Assembly (NCBI GenBank): GCA_030849805.1
Contig: JASANZ010002270.1
Location: 1 to 64,000, forward strand
Reading direction: 5' to 3'
Length of the DNA: 64,000 nt
From: Sergeia podlipaevii
Lineage: Eukaryota; Euglenozoa; Kinetoplastea; Trypanosomatida; Trypanosomatidae
Numbering within the stretch: the stretch's first letter is position 1; each line of letters begins with the position of its first letter. Below the pieces are notes generated by a model. It did no database searches. It worked only from the letters and a program-made list of their open reading frames with translations, and had not been told where the DNA came from. The position numbers were made by a program, and so were the translations under genes. Positions 49,301 to 54,851 of the stretch are shown piece by piece.

Positions 49301-51428
49301 GAGGTGGCGGCAGAACAGGTGTTTGGGGGCGTTTTCCTTTAAAAATATTCTTCACAATAAGCTGCTCAACAACCTCGTGAAATTGCCGTTGAAGAGGTGT
49401 AGCAAAACCGAGCAAAAGTCCATCAAACAACGCAACGCCAAATCCATAAAGCATGGTCGCCTTGCGGACATAAGAAAGTGCGCGGGTGAGGGTACGCAAA
49501 CTAAATGAAGGTGGCTTCGATTCTCCATCTAGTGCGCACAACTTGGTCTTCGCGCCTTCAACGCAGTCAAGAAAAAACTGGGTGATCTCATCCACCTTGG
49601 CATCGGGTGTCAAGAAGCCAATATACTCCCTCACAACAATGTTAATATCATTTCGATTAAAAGGCTCGCTGACATAACACTCGGTAAAACGGGAACGAAG
49701 TGACGGTGGGAGGTCCTTTTTGCCAACATCAGTGGGAGGATTCATATTGGCAAAAACGTGAAAATTTGGGTGCCGCATAATTGGCTCTGCATTGCCTTTA
49801 TCGGTTAGGAAAAGACGGTCAACATCGCCAAGAACAGTAGACACGCGCTCCAGTACCTCATTTGTTGCCAGGTTCAGCTCATCAAGCAAAATCCAATGAC
49901 CCTCACGCCAAGCAGTGACCAAAGAACCCTCTTCAAAGAAAAAGGCAAAATTGGTCTTGGTCTTTTCAACAGTGTCTAAGATTTCTTCTGCCTTTTGTTC
50001 CACGTCCCGCCAACGCTGCTGCATCTCTTCATCGAAAGGTGTCTTCTCGTTCTTCATTTTGAAGCTGCCGCAACCCTTGATCATTTGGCGAATTGTGCGA
50101 TCCCACTTGCGACCGTTTATGGCTTGCTGCAGAGAATCCAAAAATTGAACATTTTTCTCAGCATTGAAGCATGTTGCAAAAAGATCTGTAAATGTATTGT
50201 ATACTTCTCGAACGGCAATGCCCACATCAAGCGGCTTCCATCCGCCCATAAAATCAGATGTATCGGTCTGCTGGTTCAGATTGTGAACAATTAAATTTTG
50301 GCCGAGTTGATCGGCAAGATATTGCACAATAAACGTCTTACCGACACCAGTCTCACCTGTTAGGAGTACATGCTCCTTCGACTCCACAGCAGCAGCCAAC
50401 TTTTCCAGCAGTGACATGGCGGTTCTCGTTGGTGCAAAGGCAATGCGGCTCTCTCGGCTCAGCCCTGAAACCATCGAAGTTAGCGCAAGCGTGACGCGAC
50501 CAATTTGGTATGCCTCAGAAGTGCACACTTCCACAGGTTTGTTGTCGAGAACGAGGGGTTCAGCAACGTTCTCGGGAACACCGCATGCAGTGCTAACCTG
50601 CGCAAGAGTTGATTGCAGTTCGCTACCTGGAGGATTTTTGGCAACAAAACAATCAAACGCCTCTTTGAGCATCACTTCTCGAACTGTGGACGACATGAAA
50701 CTATTAGCCGTGTTAGAATTATTATTATAGTCGTTAAACGTATTTGACTTTGTCAACCGCTTGCTTACGCGTCTACTCCATCTAAGAAGGTTACGCAGTG
50801 TGGCTAGAGGGGCTCCAGAAACTGTAGAGTTCAGAGCAGCAAGATTATGTACTACGGTCGACGGAATAACGGGATACATTTCCTTCACAATCGTGCAGAC
50901 CTCGTCCGCTGGTAAACTCTCCAAAATGGCTGTGCCCCAAAGCTCGGCATAGGGAACAGCATTGCTTTTGCGAGCTAGCAGCGCGCTGCCGGAGGTGTAC
51001 AGCTGCTGTGTCGCAATAAGTTTGAAATTCGGATGCGCATCAACGATACGGTTCTTGTCAGAAATAAAGAGCGTTGAGTTTTCAAGAAGAGAAAGAATTA
51101 CTGAAAAAACATCAAATGAAGCGAGATCTATGTCTTCCATAAGGATCCAGTATCCTTTCTCCACAGCAAGAGTCAACGGGCCGGGAACCCACTCGAAAGC
51201 GCCAGGAACTTCTGTTGCGGAAAACTTGCCAAGTAAATCCTTGCTATCAAATGTGTCATCGACGTTCACCTGAATCATCGTCTCCTTCATACCGCACTGC
51301 TCAGCAAGATGCTGGATGGCTAAACTCTTACCACATCCTATTTCTCCCTGGAGAAGAATCGCACGTGATGAATGAAGTGCAATCTTCACATTGGAAAGAT
51401 TACGATCAACCGTAGGGGTTGTAATCAT
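37347..51428 (-). CDS. MDN1: midasin, dynein-like AAA+ ATPase of 60S ribosome maturation
   Basis: This 4693-residue protein has the full midasin (Rea1) layout. Six AAA+ units have P-loops near residues 28 (GEIGCGKS), 358 (GETGVGKT), 762 (GPTSSGKS), 1058 (GETGSSKT), 1371 (GSPGVGKT) and 1692 (GPSGSGKT), each followed by a Walker B of the LDELNLA type. A long helical linker follows, then an Asp/Glu-rich region at about 3806-4329, and a C-terminal MIDAS/VWA domain (about 4406-4676) with the metal site DDSLS. Midasin pulls assembly factors (Ytm1, Rsa4 in yeast) off pre-60S particles in the nucleolus and nucleoplasm through its MIDAS domain. AAA6 has the typical LVLDNVN with Asn replacing the Walker B Glu. 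The fourth P-loop has Ser where GxxxxGKT has Gly. The gene heads the minus-strand cluster next to the strand switch. Confidence 0.96.
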   Translation of the reverse strand: MITTPTVDRNLSNVKIALHSSRAILLQGEIGCGKSLAIQHLAEQCGMKETMIQVNVDDTFDSKDLLGKFSATEVPGAFEWVPGPLTLAVEKGYWILMEDIDLASFDVFSVILSLLENSTLFISDKNRIVDAHPNFKLIATQQLYTSGSALLARKSNAVPYAELWGTAILESLPADEVCTIVKEMYPVIPSTVVHNLAALNSTVSGAPLATLRNLLRWSRRVSKRLTKSNTFNDYNNNSNTANSFMSSTVREVMLKEAFDCFVAKNPPGSELQSTLAQVSTACGVPENVAEPLVLDNKPVEVCTSEAYQIGRVTLALTSMVSGLSRESRIAFAPTRTAMSLLEKLAAAVESKEHVLLTGETGVGKTFIVQYLADQLGQNLIVHNLNQQTDTSDFMGGWKPLDVGIAVREVYNTFTDLFATCFNAEKNVQFLDSLQQAINGRKWDRTIRQMIKGCGSFKMKNEKTPFDEEMQQRWRDVEQKAEEILDTVEKTKTNFAFFFEEGSLVTAWREGHWILLDELNLATNEVLERVSTVLGDVDRLFLTDKGNAEPIMRHPNFHVFANMNPPTDVGKKDLPPSLRSRFTECYVSEPFNRNDINIVVREYIGFLTPDAKVDEITQFFLDCVEGAKTKLCALDGESKPPSFSLRTLTRALSYVRKATMLYGFGVALFDGLLLGFATPLQRQFHEVVEQLIVKNIFKGKRPQTPVLPPPPQTGNFIAYEHLWVPAGHLEAVCDEGFILTDSVRGHLTNLARAVYANRPVLLEGPTSSGKSSMVKYLADLTGNKFVRINNHDSTEVQEYLGHYVTDEYGKLRFVDGILVNAVRHGYWVVLDELNLAPTDVLEALNRLLDDNCELFIPDTQETVKPHPQLRIFATQNPAGIYGGRKLLSRAFRNRFLEITVDEIPTREISTILQRRYALPESFAERMVEVLTALQIRRQNSQIFAGRHGFITPRDLFRWAERKPTTYQELAEHGFLLLGERCRKPAERQIVKDVMEQCTKTELDEKALYHPSHWPFVEKYYKQVESGIIDEFKIVWTESMQRLFTIVGICLENLEPVLLVGETGSSKTTVCQLWAALLGVPLHILNCHQHTEAADFLGSLRPVPPDRRDQALFEWRNGPLVQSMINGDFFVLDEISLTEDSVLERLNSVLEPSRSVTLAEKSSADCIVAHERFRVMATMNPGGDFGKKELSPALRNRFTEIYVRPTTDEHEIATIISKRMEAGLETWAPKMAAVLCNVANATAVSGGQQHVSIRDIIGWVSFMNSAHDNCPDTVAFMQGLYAVILDGIGVGTGQSEASGEALKQLCASKAKEVAGCHENAVTDAPFWEFFEGMSEPVLPPEMQNRFFFGAPATRRNLSKLMRASIVKKAVLLEGSPGVGKTSIVEALGCAMGRPVVRINLSEQTDIMDLFGTYLPCPTSDDGNVSAAMAPQFAWSDGVLLRALKEGSWVILDELNLASQSVLEGLNALLDHRSTVFIPELNEEFHAHADFRVFACQNPLVEGGGRKGLPRSFLNRFLKVRIEPFATSDLICIAKAVCGDIEEDTLRAMVGFVGELQVETMVCRSFGARGAPWEFNLRDVLRWAKLLQLYDERSNPTYFADVLFVQRMRSEEDRRRCTEALCAHFSTVTAPDPRNSDFLICDDAIFFDNRRIAYRVTSSAAPSHAPPQLLMLPSQTELVRSLLLCAEQSQFALLIGPSGSGKTFALHTAAALAGAKLMTFSMNASCDTVDLLGGFDQVEGKQGQFEWRDSLVLEAMVHGHWLVLDNVNYCNASVLDRLNPLVEPNGVLSVNEQGLVNNEIRVIRPHPKFRLFATLNPRYGEISRAMRNRAVELYVAPVAIPSVESAALCHAATRDGTIDEELLRKLGVYHRTFVRLAFGADTARPTSALLCDALSAGAPNVFTLVRGAAMLPRDGSATAADLERAVLHRYIVNRSGHWRHRREELVELLSECVQKSLPLPEGDALATAAAEAMQLLGTVRSNSEASEVLVELRALRAGLPLRKLTSFLVAPEASTEGGDDSEALAISHFHQLEDVLVAFILDQCADSVQLESLAAARMRVVSSCLAEEELCARVCEVVDVRFATSAALPLLFCRTMQILGPHARTLALANSVGSRLSESILVNESAVRALFALQRCLDHATVPAQFQLLLRTLVHFLRDLQYISQHAINSENFVPVVTKALLLRSLAMKQPALDTAFGVSAGLEEFLDALRKFLDLPFPLIGGRAVLYHHMPQPHITTPEERGAFRQWEQLSIHSSTESGNTPTGTSQKMLRTLWLSAAFRAEFALVQLLLRTHGSSISAQSARLLHESVAAFVTRFTKSVPLFTELEQSLWRGLLALPTADMTSATLGQFVPLLVSQFVVRYGPPAVRLAFTGTWTAAARACVHYASQVSVMSIGNSRNEHAQTMEGLGAFLAACPVAPRNPFAEWERNARTELRALLACCFPDVAAALSDMDVSTGNAGGGTAAAPLPRKAPATAAATSSKDRVVMLAVRGVVANPPPSLPTTVQAQRSLIATLLNMLEDPQCNMLAAIALLYALKCRLLLPETPVDPMYRRESKMQIATEELALLERLLGAFAWAEQVMMRASSTATAPSQLLDDLRTREEALLRDAKLKYVPRPDSTGRRYASLVRELYQLCGSLLSDERLRSVTGVTASSLPSSVDAGAVFACENWSELLFQQVRELLEQYDGYEDVTLNFAEAALMASLAARASCYAAGAVAPSSTTGRDTLFSISQSLQLLEFPRMLAGSLPLPNSASFNQLQHRVAYLDSCLVMLRGSVPQGTDRAFVEGLFSAYRDVFNHVEELEERERKAEETAVLYKEKAVVIEGDDEKILRQLKELFPSYEKDFLDVLEDPLDEAAADGEEASGDTAAVQKKRGQSSAVHARIMFKERDGDYVRRLVAAHREFYARLVANTLAPSVQGNLLLESFEARFDAVSSELHRFGDAVAQGIEGTEERLLMSGFSFRRARLQARLRETVTVSLEEKRDSGFNIFRDTDPSEVARFSKPLGQLLARVDELAALYPDTITLQRCQRVGRKVAALPALTTPLMKVMAGCEVLLRQCYEWERNASHEVSIMTHITELSSFVLRWRRLELHCWPHVFQAKRGAFELRASLQWFQFYDLVREEFGDADIEAHCRNAFNVFSQFMWSACYGDYSARLRLIESFGYELISTHGYYSPLSNVALHVSDFFAQFEPFLLEQCRKAIEPIEDDIAEFTKIMLWEDANYYAVRATAEKSHLKMARVLSSLDEALRTPVLSIITAEEERCEEDPAMGFVLPPEEVNADGKRANKKKSKKQLEKEREEQRKAAKGKRNRTGRHITFSPSCESVTDGLGEWDSHAISAGYEFMDSSSVEVIERVKALQAPKVPNQMKIRALKTFFDVMRESGVPHTHENMIKQWEVVFATTETMLACRSVYVDQQHSVAQLSTAAQEHYHFARWLQRMRDVERKPNQDLSGAQVKRGTGLAESLFAHSVSLVELVCSLFKLQEHLGVLRVCVDGCSTQTGEASSLSTTASDIQADCVLLDACVNLYAVAQSIGSAFDWMQNEKLVDERADKAELLRFQQTSVALSQLCAQHEVLRRAGASLPAPLKQRCFAALHSMHAACSRLSAGGDASVAAAALVLQRRVEDVLAQHDIATPSSKRHRSEAEGGAASDAELMPKKEDWAAEVQTALARLGETLADDSIAVSSPVVASSSSLPAPVLEDNEKDADDEESDGDAAGASTGVYAVYHAKCTALKDGVAECAQLLQSAVASVDSRACLQETERSELLQRLSLSEETVRAAQQALITVLTSHSKLGVVVTRLFTVLMKKGFCKTEENDEGEGEGEGEGEQKNGTGMDDGEGEKDVTDQMENEDQLMNMKDKEEQPEDQKNKEDEGDEGEDNAADVETDFQGQKEGRDESEEDGDEEGEESDKEMGSVDGEDEQERKKTRKDNGDDNDMDEDEGGDAQEVPEDELGAELDKDEETGGFADKEEEIREAEEEREGSHEMVGDDKRSAMDDDDRDSADDDDTDGDSIERSLDEEAGEERDATDEELDTDDDRMEERSEASEDRVDDDASTDMEKSVQDERELETDQQELDDAADADVEDASDAADENVYEGGRQDEKTGEEATERPEDEEDKRKPEHAQQDAAGTEEQQPGDEQEQDDAGRNWKRQQEENRQAQRRDNTERNRSQHNPYKAIKEALQRHQQQMQQLNLDKNVEIKDDDRRDEAKEEEKQRQNDEEDIEDFEFDEQGDREGMAATEERQTKPTEAEEEADVPDHPNEQSEEDFDTEAEAPQDSRRKRKNRDKDSEEVERKDEADESAEEKKEKKKKKSKSSAKVRARRDEEDEEEPSGADEKEAADEGGNASGVDEKLERGRRMWQEQEAAVQGLSQQLCEQLRLILAPTLADKLQGDYKTGKRLNMKRIIPYIASQFKKDRIWLRRTRPNKRTYQIMVALDDSLSMQCNNAGVLSCRAVALIAKALQQLEVGEIGITCFGKETQIVHPFEEPFAADSGPRVFSEVTFNQKSTNLKLFLETVLDYMDTAAERMHGQTRSTTQQLQQIMFVISDGQITEDRPELRKLLARAEENHQMVVFVLLDLKAAGSSEGEGELTEAEAATKPKAVAAPLTSKDLRGLSTAERMRRLKMERDSRLKRVQSNSILDMQLVEFKNGKVERRAYMEDFPFSYYLIVRELQNLPEVIADAMRQWFELLNAGVQ
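38440..40010 (-). other. Asp/Glu-rich region of midasin
   Basis: About 520 codons in which acidic residues dominate, including a short GAG/GGC-type run encoding EGEGEGEGE at about 39959-39985. The region is the flexible acidic tether that lets the MIDAS domain swing back to the AAA ring in characterised midasins. Antisense frames here are open only because of this composition. Confidence 0.85.
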
Positions 51429-51468
51429 TTTTATTCAGAAAAAAAAAGAAGAACTAAACTTTTCCGAA

Positions 51469-51505
51469 CTAAACAGCTAAGTTGAAGAAATGAAAAAAAT
51501 AAAAA
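51469..51505 (-). promoter_or_regulatory. candidate trans-splice acceptor of midasin
   Basis: On the minus strand a T-rich tract (complement of about 51485-51505) is followed by AG at 51476-51477 and again at 51469-51470. This gives a 5' UTR of about 40-47 nt before the ATG at 51428. Confidence 0.5.
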
Positions 51506-51892
51506 TGGCACAAATGTAAGAAAAGAAGAAAATGCAGTCACAATAAAAATAAAAAGCGGCAATACACACTATTTAGTAGAAAAAAGACAAAACAATTTTG
51601 AAATCACGCTATTGTTTACAAAATAATCAAAATGACTTTTTAAATGTCGTTGATAGATGAAGTGAATAATTCAAGTTACTATCAGTACACTTCTTCACTC
51701 CACAATAACGACCGGCGTCGCGGCACACGATATCAGTATCCTCTCATCCACTATCAGAAATGTAACAGACAACAGGTTTCCACCTTCCCCGCCAATGAGA
51801 AATTCATCGGTGTGCGTGCAAGCGGATACTGCCCAGATTTATGCGCGACGACACTTCAGGTGTTGTTGGAGGTGTGTGTCTCTGTTTAAGAA

Positions 51893-51905
51893 GGGAGGGG
51901 GGGGG
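51893..51905 (+). promoter_or_regulatory. G-tract in the divergent strand-switch region
   Basis: GGG, one A, then nine G on the plus strand, 257 bp upstream of the first plus-strand gene. I saw no matching C-run facing the minus-strand cluster. Confidence 0.6.
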
Positions 51906-52090
51906 ATATTATCTTCGGCTTTTGATAAGGTGAGCTCTCAAGAGTGGTAGTTGCGCAAGGTTCACAGTTAACTTTCCGTTAGTACAGAGAACAACAAGTA
52001 TGGAGATAGCTGACCAGAGACTGTCATATGATTCTACTGATCATTCAATATGATTACCCCCTTCAAAAATAAAATGCTCTCTTTGCATCT

Positions 52091-52125
52091 TGTTCGATCG
52101 CTTTTTTCTCCCTTTTCTCCCACAG
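52091..52125 (+). promoter_or_regulatory. candidate trans-splice acceptor of the first plus-strand gene
   Basis: A pyrimidine-rich stretch at about 52091-52123 ends in CACAG, with the AG at 52124-52125. Use of this AG would leave a 36-nt leader containing an out-of-frame ATG at 52140. Several later AG (from 52127 on, in the TAGTAG stretch) are alternatives. Confidence 0.5.
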
Positions 52126-52161
52126 TAGCAAATACACTCATGTGTAGTAGTAGATACGAAA

Positions 52162-52962
52162 ATGCCGGTGCGTAGTAGACTTTGGCTCTCAGGTCCCAAA
52201 GTCGCCCATAATCTAGGAATTAGTGGGCAAGAGTCGCTCAGGCGACTGCTGTATGCTCCACTAACGTTTTTACCATTTAGTAACGACTCAGAGAGACTTG
52301 CTACAATAATCGCTTCAGCCATTGGGTACCTTGAAGGGTTTGGTGTTGAGGACCTTGAAACAAGTGTTAGCATTTCTCGTGATAAAAATGGGAACTATGT
52401 TGCGCATGGACAGCTCATTCTTGTGCCGCACCATCTGCAACCACAATCAATGAAGAGGGCAGTCGAGGAAACCTCTCCTCCTACAAAGCGTATGATTGCG
52501 AATACACTAATTTCCTCAAGCCCCACACCACCAAGGGTAAGACTTTCTCAAAAACTTACCATCACACGTGTATGTCCTTTAAACACACAAGAGGACCTGA
52601 ATTTAGGAAGCATGTTTCAAAGTCCATTGCGAGTTGATTTGTCAATGGATGATATGCTCAAGCGCATTCAATCATTTGACGAAGCTAGAGTAGCACTGCA
52701 GGCGTTTGCAGAAACTGGTATCACGATCTCACGGCGAACGCTCATTCGCCTTCTTCAGCAAATAGGAGAGGACAATCCTAAATATGCCATAGAACTTGCA
52801 AATAAATATGAGTTTGAGTGCGATTTGACAGGCTACATCTATCGTTTACATAGTGAAAATGCCACTCCTCGTGCATCAGCTCTCCCAGCAACGTCTCACA
52901 TCCAAAAGAGGTCGCGTAAAAGTCGGCTTCAGCGTGTACGAGAAGCACAAATGCTAAAATAG
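52162..52962 (+). CDS. unrecognised 266-residue protein, first gene of the plus-strand cluster
   Basis: I do not recognise a family. The N-terminal 100 residues look globular and mixed alpha/beta (LRRLLYAPLTFLPFSND..., then a helix ATIIASAIGYLEGFGV and a hairpin). A Pro/Ser/Thr-rich linker follows at about 95-135, then a helical region (about 160-225) with DDMLKRIQSFDEARVALQAFAETGITISRRTLIRLL, which resembles a pair of helical repeats. The basic tail KKRSRKSRLQRVRE-like end could be a nuclear signal. The gene has more A/T-ending codons than most others in the window, as do other stretches near the strand switch. A small out-of-frame upstream reading frame overlaps its start codon. Confidence 0.7.
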   Translation: MPVRSRLWLSGPKVAHNLGISGQESLRRLLYAPLTFLPFSNDSERLATIIASAIGYLEGFGVEDLETSVSISRDKNGNYVAHGQLILVPHHLQPQSMKRAVEETSPPTKRMIANTLISSSPTPPRVRLSQKLTITRVCPLNTQEDLNLGSMFQSPLRVDLSMDDMLKRIQSFDEARVALQAFAETGITISRRTLIRLLQQIGEDNPKYAIELANKYEFECDLTGYIYRLHSENATPRASALPATSHIQKRSRKSRLQRVREAQMLK

Positions 52963-53322
52963 TACAAGGTTATGTGTGTGAATTTATGTGCCACATTGAT
53001 TAGAAAGTTAACTCCACAACCTTGCACAAGTAACTTTTCACAATATATATTTATAGTCTGTGTTTATGCAATTAGCGTTAACCCTCGCCAAAAAATTACT
53101 TGTACAGTCCACACATACCACTTGCAGGACGGGTTCACTTCATATAGTATTTTACGTATTTTGAATCATTGATTTCTATTGTTTATTCTCCTTTTTTTTT
53201 CTTCTTACTTCCGTCTTTTTAAAACCTTCTTGGTTTATGTTGCTTTTATATCTACATGTTAACACATTCTAATTGTTTTGCATTATAAAAAGGTGTAGTG
53301 TTTAATTCTTCATACGACAGCA
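52963..53322 (+). other. intergenic region upstream of the enkurin gene
   Basis: AT-rich spacer. A pyrimidine tract at about 53187-53218 is followed after about 70 bases by the first AG at 53291-53292, a candidate splice acceptor 30 bp before the enkurin ATG. No gene is seen. Confidence 0.55.
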
Positions 53323-54399
53323 ATGAGCGGAGAAAACATTTACAACCTTTTGCCACCGGAGCCAAAGCAATACGCCGGCGAAGGTGCAACAGGTGCGAAG
53401 GGGTCAAGCAGTCCATACACAGGGAAATACAAGAAAAGGCTGGATGAACAATCGAAGCCAACTTACTCTACATTTTGGGAGCGAGGAAAAGAATATGATG
53501 GATCTCACCCACACTTTTTTAAGCAACGCGATGCTATCATTGGACCTAGTGTTGCGGATTCCGTTGATCCCAAGTCGTATCTCAAAAAAGGCGGTGGCGT
53601 GCGCCATGTCGTACCACCAATTCATGATGATAAGATGTTTACGAAACCGCCAGTAGATCATTCAAGTGGTTATGGAAATGCTTTTGGTGGAGGCGCTAAC
53701 AACGGTACAGATGACAGAGATGGCAACGGTGCTAATAACGGCACGGATGGTGGAGATGGCAATGGCGCTTCTCGTTATCAAATGTCTGGTGATGGTGCGG
53801 CGGATGGTAGTGGAAACCTTGATGGTCTTGGAGCAATGGGCGGCGGTGCAGACGGCATTCAAGGTACTTATGGCTCAGGTCTCGGTGCTCCATTTGGCGG
53901 ATACAAAGATTTCGTTACTTCCAACATTGTGGAGATAAGCAACATGGTTCCAAAACGACGCAAGGATCAACCGGACTTTGCCACTAGCAAAAAGGATTTT
54001 GGGAAAACACCTGCATACCTTGAACGTGTAAAGGGTGAGATTCAGGAAGAGAAAGACTTTGTTCGTTCTCTTGAAACTCGAAAAGAGGGTCATCGCGAAC
54101 ACGTTATATCTCATTATGTGTACCAGCTTAGTGAAGCGGAGCGCAAGGAGCTTGTCGCAAAGCTTCAGAAGAAACTCGAAGAAAAAACGAGCATGTACAA
54201 TAAAATCCCCTTTTCAAAAGATACTCTTGAAACTGCAAAGCGAAAGGGCGAACTTGAACGCGGAATTAAGGAGATCGAAGAGGCACTGAAGAAGCTCGAC
54301 CGTGAGGCTATTTTCATTTACAAAGATGATCCTGTTAACGGACAGTGGACAAGAAAAGCGGCGATGGAGGCGGCATGCAAGTTTGCTTCGAAGAATTAG
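53323..54399 (+). CDS. ENKUR: enkurin-domain protein (axonemal)
   Basis: The 358-residue protein begins with ENIYNLLPPEP, matching the N-terminal signature of enkurin (E.IYNLIP). It carries the enkurin domain at about 193-350: KDFVTSNIVEI, the basic stretch PKRRKDQPDF, FGKTPAYLERVK, then a long helical coil LSEAERKELVAKLQKK and a final IFIYKDDP. Enkurin is a microtubule inner protein of motile cilia, binds calmodulin in mammals and stabilises doublet microtubules, so a role in the flagellar axoneme is expected. A Gly/Asn/Asp-rich insertion at about 125-190 separates the conserved ends and contains two near-identical NNGTD(D/G)GDGNGA units. It is unusually low in complexity for the family. Confidence 0.85.
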   Translation: MSGENIYNLLPPEPKQYAGEGATGAKGSSSPYTGKYKKRLDEQSKPTYSTFWERGKEYDGSHPHFFKQRDAIIGPSVADSVDPKSYLKKGGGVRHVVPPIHDDKMFTKPPVDHSSGYGNAFGGGANNGTDDRDGNGANNGTDGGDGNGASRYQMSGDGAADGSGNLDGLGAMGGGADGIQGTYGSGLGAPFGGYKDFVTSNIVEISNMVPKRRKDQPDFATSKKDFGKTPAYLERVKGEIQEEKDFVRSLETRKEGHREHVISHYVYQLSEAERKELVAKLQKKLEEKTSMYNKIPFSKDTLETAKRKGELERGIKEIEEALKKLDREAIFIYKDDPVNGQWTRKAAMEAACKFASKN

Positions 54400-54851
54400 A
54401 GGTTGTTGAAATTTGTATTTAGACGTACAGTTTTCTCTCCGTTTTGGTCTTTTGATATAGCCACGCCATTACATATATAGAACGACATGTATACAAAATG
54501 TAGTCAGATTCAGTTTTGTGCTCCTCGCGAGCGAAAGAAAAAGGAAATGAAGAAAAATACAAACAACGACGAAACTTCACTTTAACAGAATAGTTTCTCT
54601 TCTTATCGCGTTACAGGTAGGAGTGGCTATATAATTGTTTTTTGTCACTTACCATATTTTTTGTTGTATGTATCTGAACATGTGTACTTCCATTATCATT
54701 TGACTAATTATCACATTTTTTTTTTGTTGTTCACTTATTGTTTTCCCCTCTTCGTGTAGATATGCGCATATATAGGTAGCAAGATATTTTCGTTCGTTTT
54801 TTTTTGTTTGTTTGTTATTTCATACTTTAGCAATTTCACTGTTCAATTAGC
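54400..54851 (+). other. intergenic region upstream of the mitochondrial kinase gene
   Basis: AT-rich spacer. A T-rich tract at about 54791-54820 is followed by the first AG at 54829-54830. T-runs also occur at about 54716-54726. No gene is seen. Confidence 0.55.
54791..54830 (+). promoter_or_regulatory. trans-splice acceptor of the mitochondrial kinase gene
   Basis: A T-rich tract interrupted by single G is followed by CATACTTTAG, with the AG at 54829-54830. The predicted 5' UTR is about 21 nt before the ATG at 54852. Confidence 0.6.

Larger units (their letters stand above)
51429..52161. promoter_or_regulatory. divergent strand-switch region, probable bidirectional transcription start zone
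   Basis: All genes left of this 733-bp gap read leftwards and all genes right of it read rightwards. In trypanosomatids such divergent switches are where RNA polymerase II starts both polycistronic units, marked by histone variants rather than sharp promoters. The tract GGGAGGGGGGGGG lies at 51893-51905; G-runs are reported at such sites in T. brucei. The left part (51429-51610) is A-rich and supplies the pyrimidine tracts for midasin. No tRNA, 5S or snRNA gene is seen, so this is not obviously a Pol III boundary. Confidence 0.75.

Noticed and set aside
51429..52161. Possible tRNA or snRNA genes in the strand-switch gap
   Set aside because: I looked for A/B boxes and T-runs in tRNA spacing on both strands and found none convincing.
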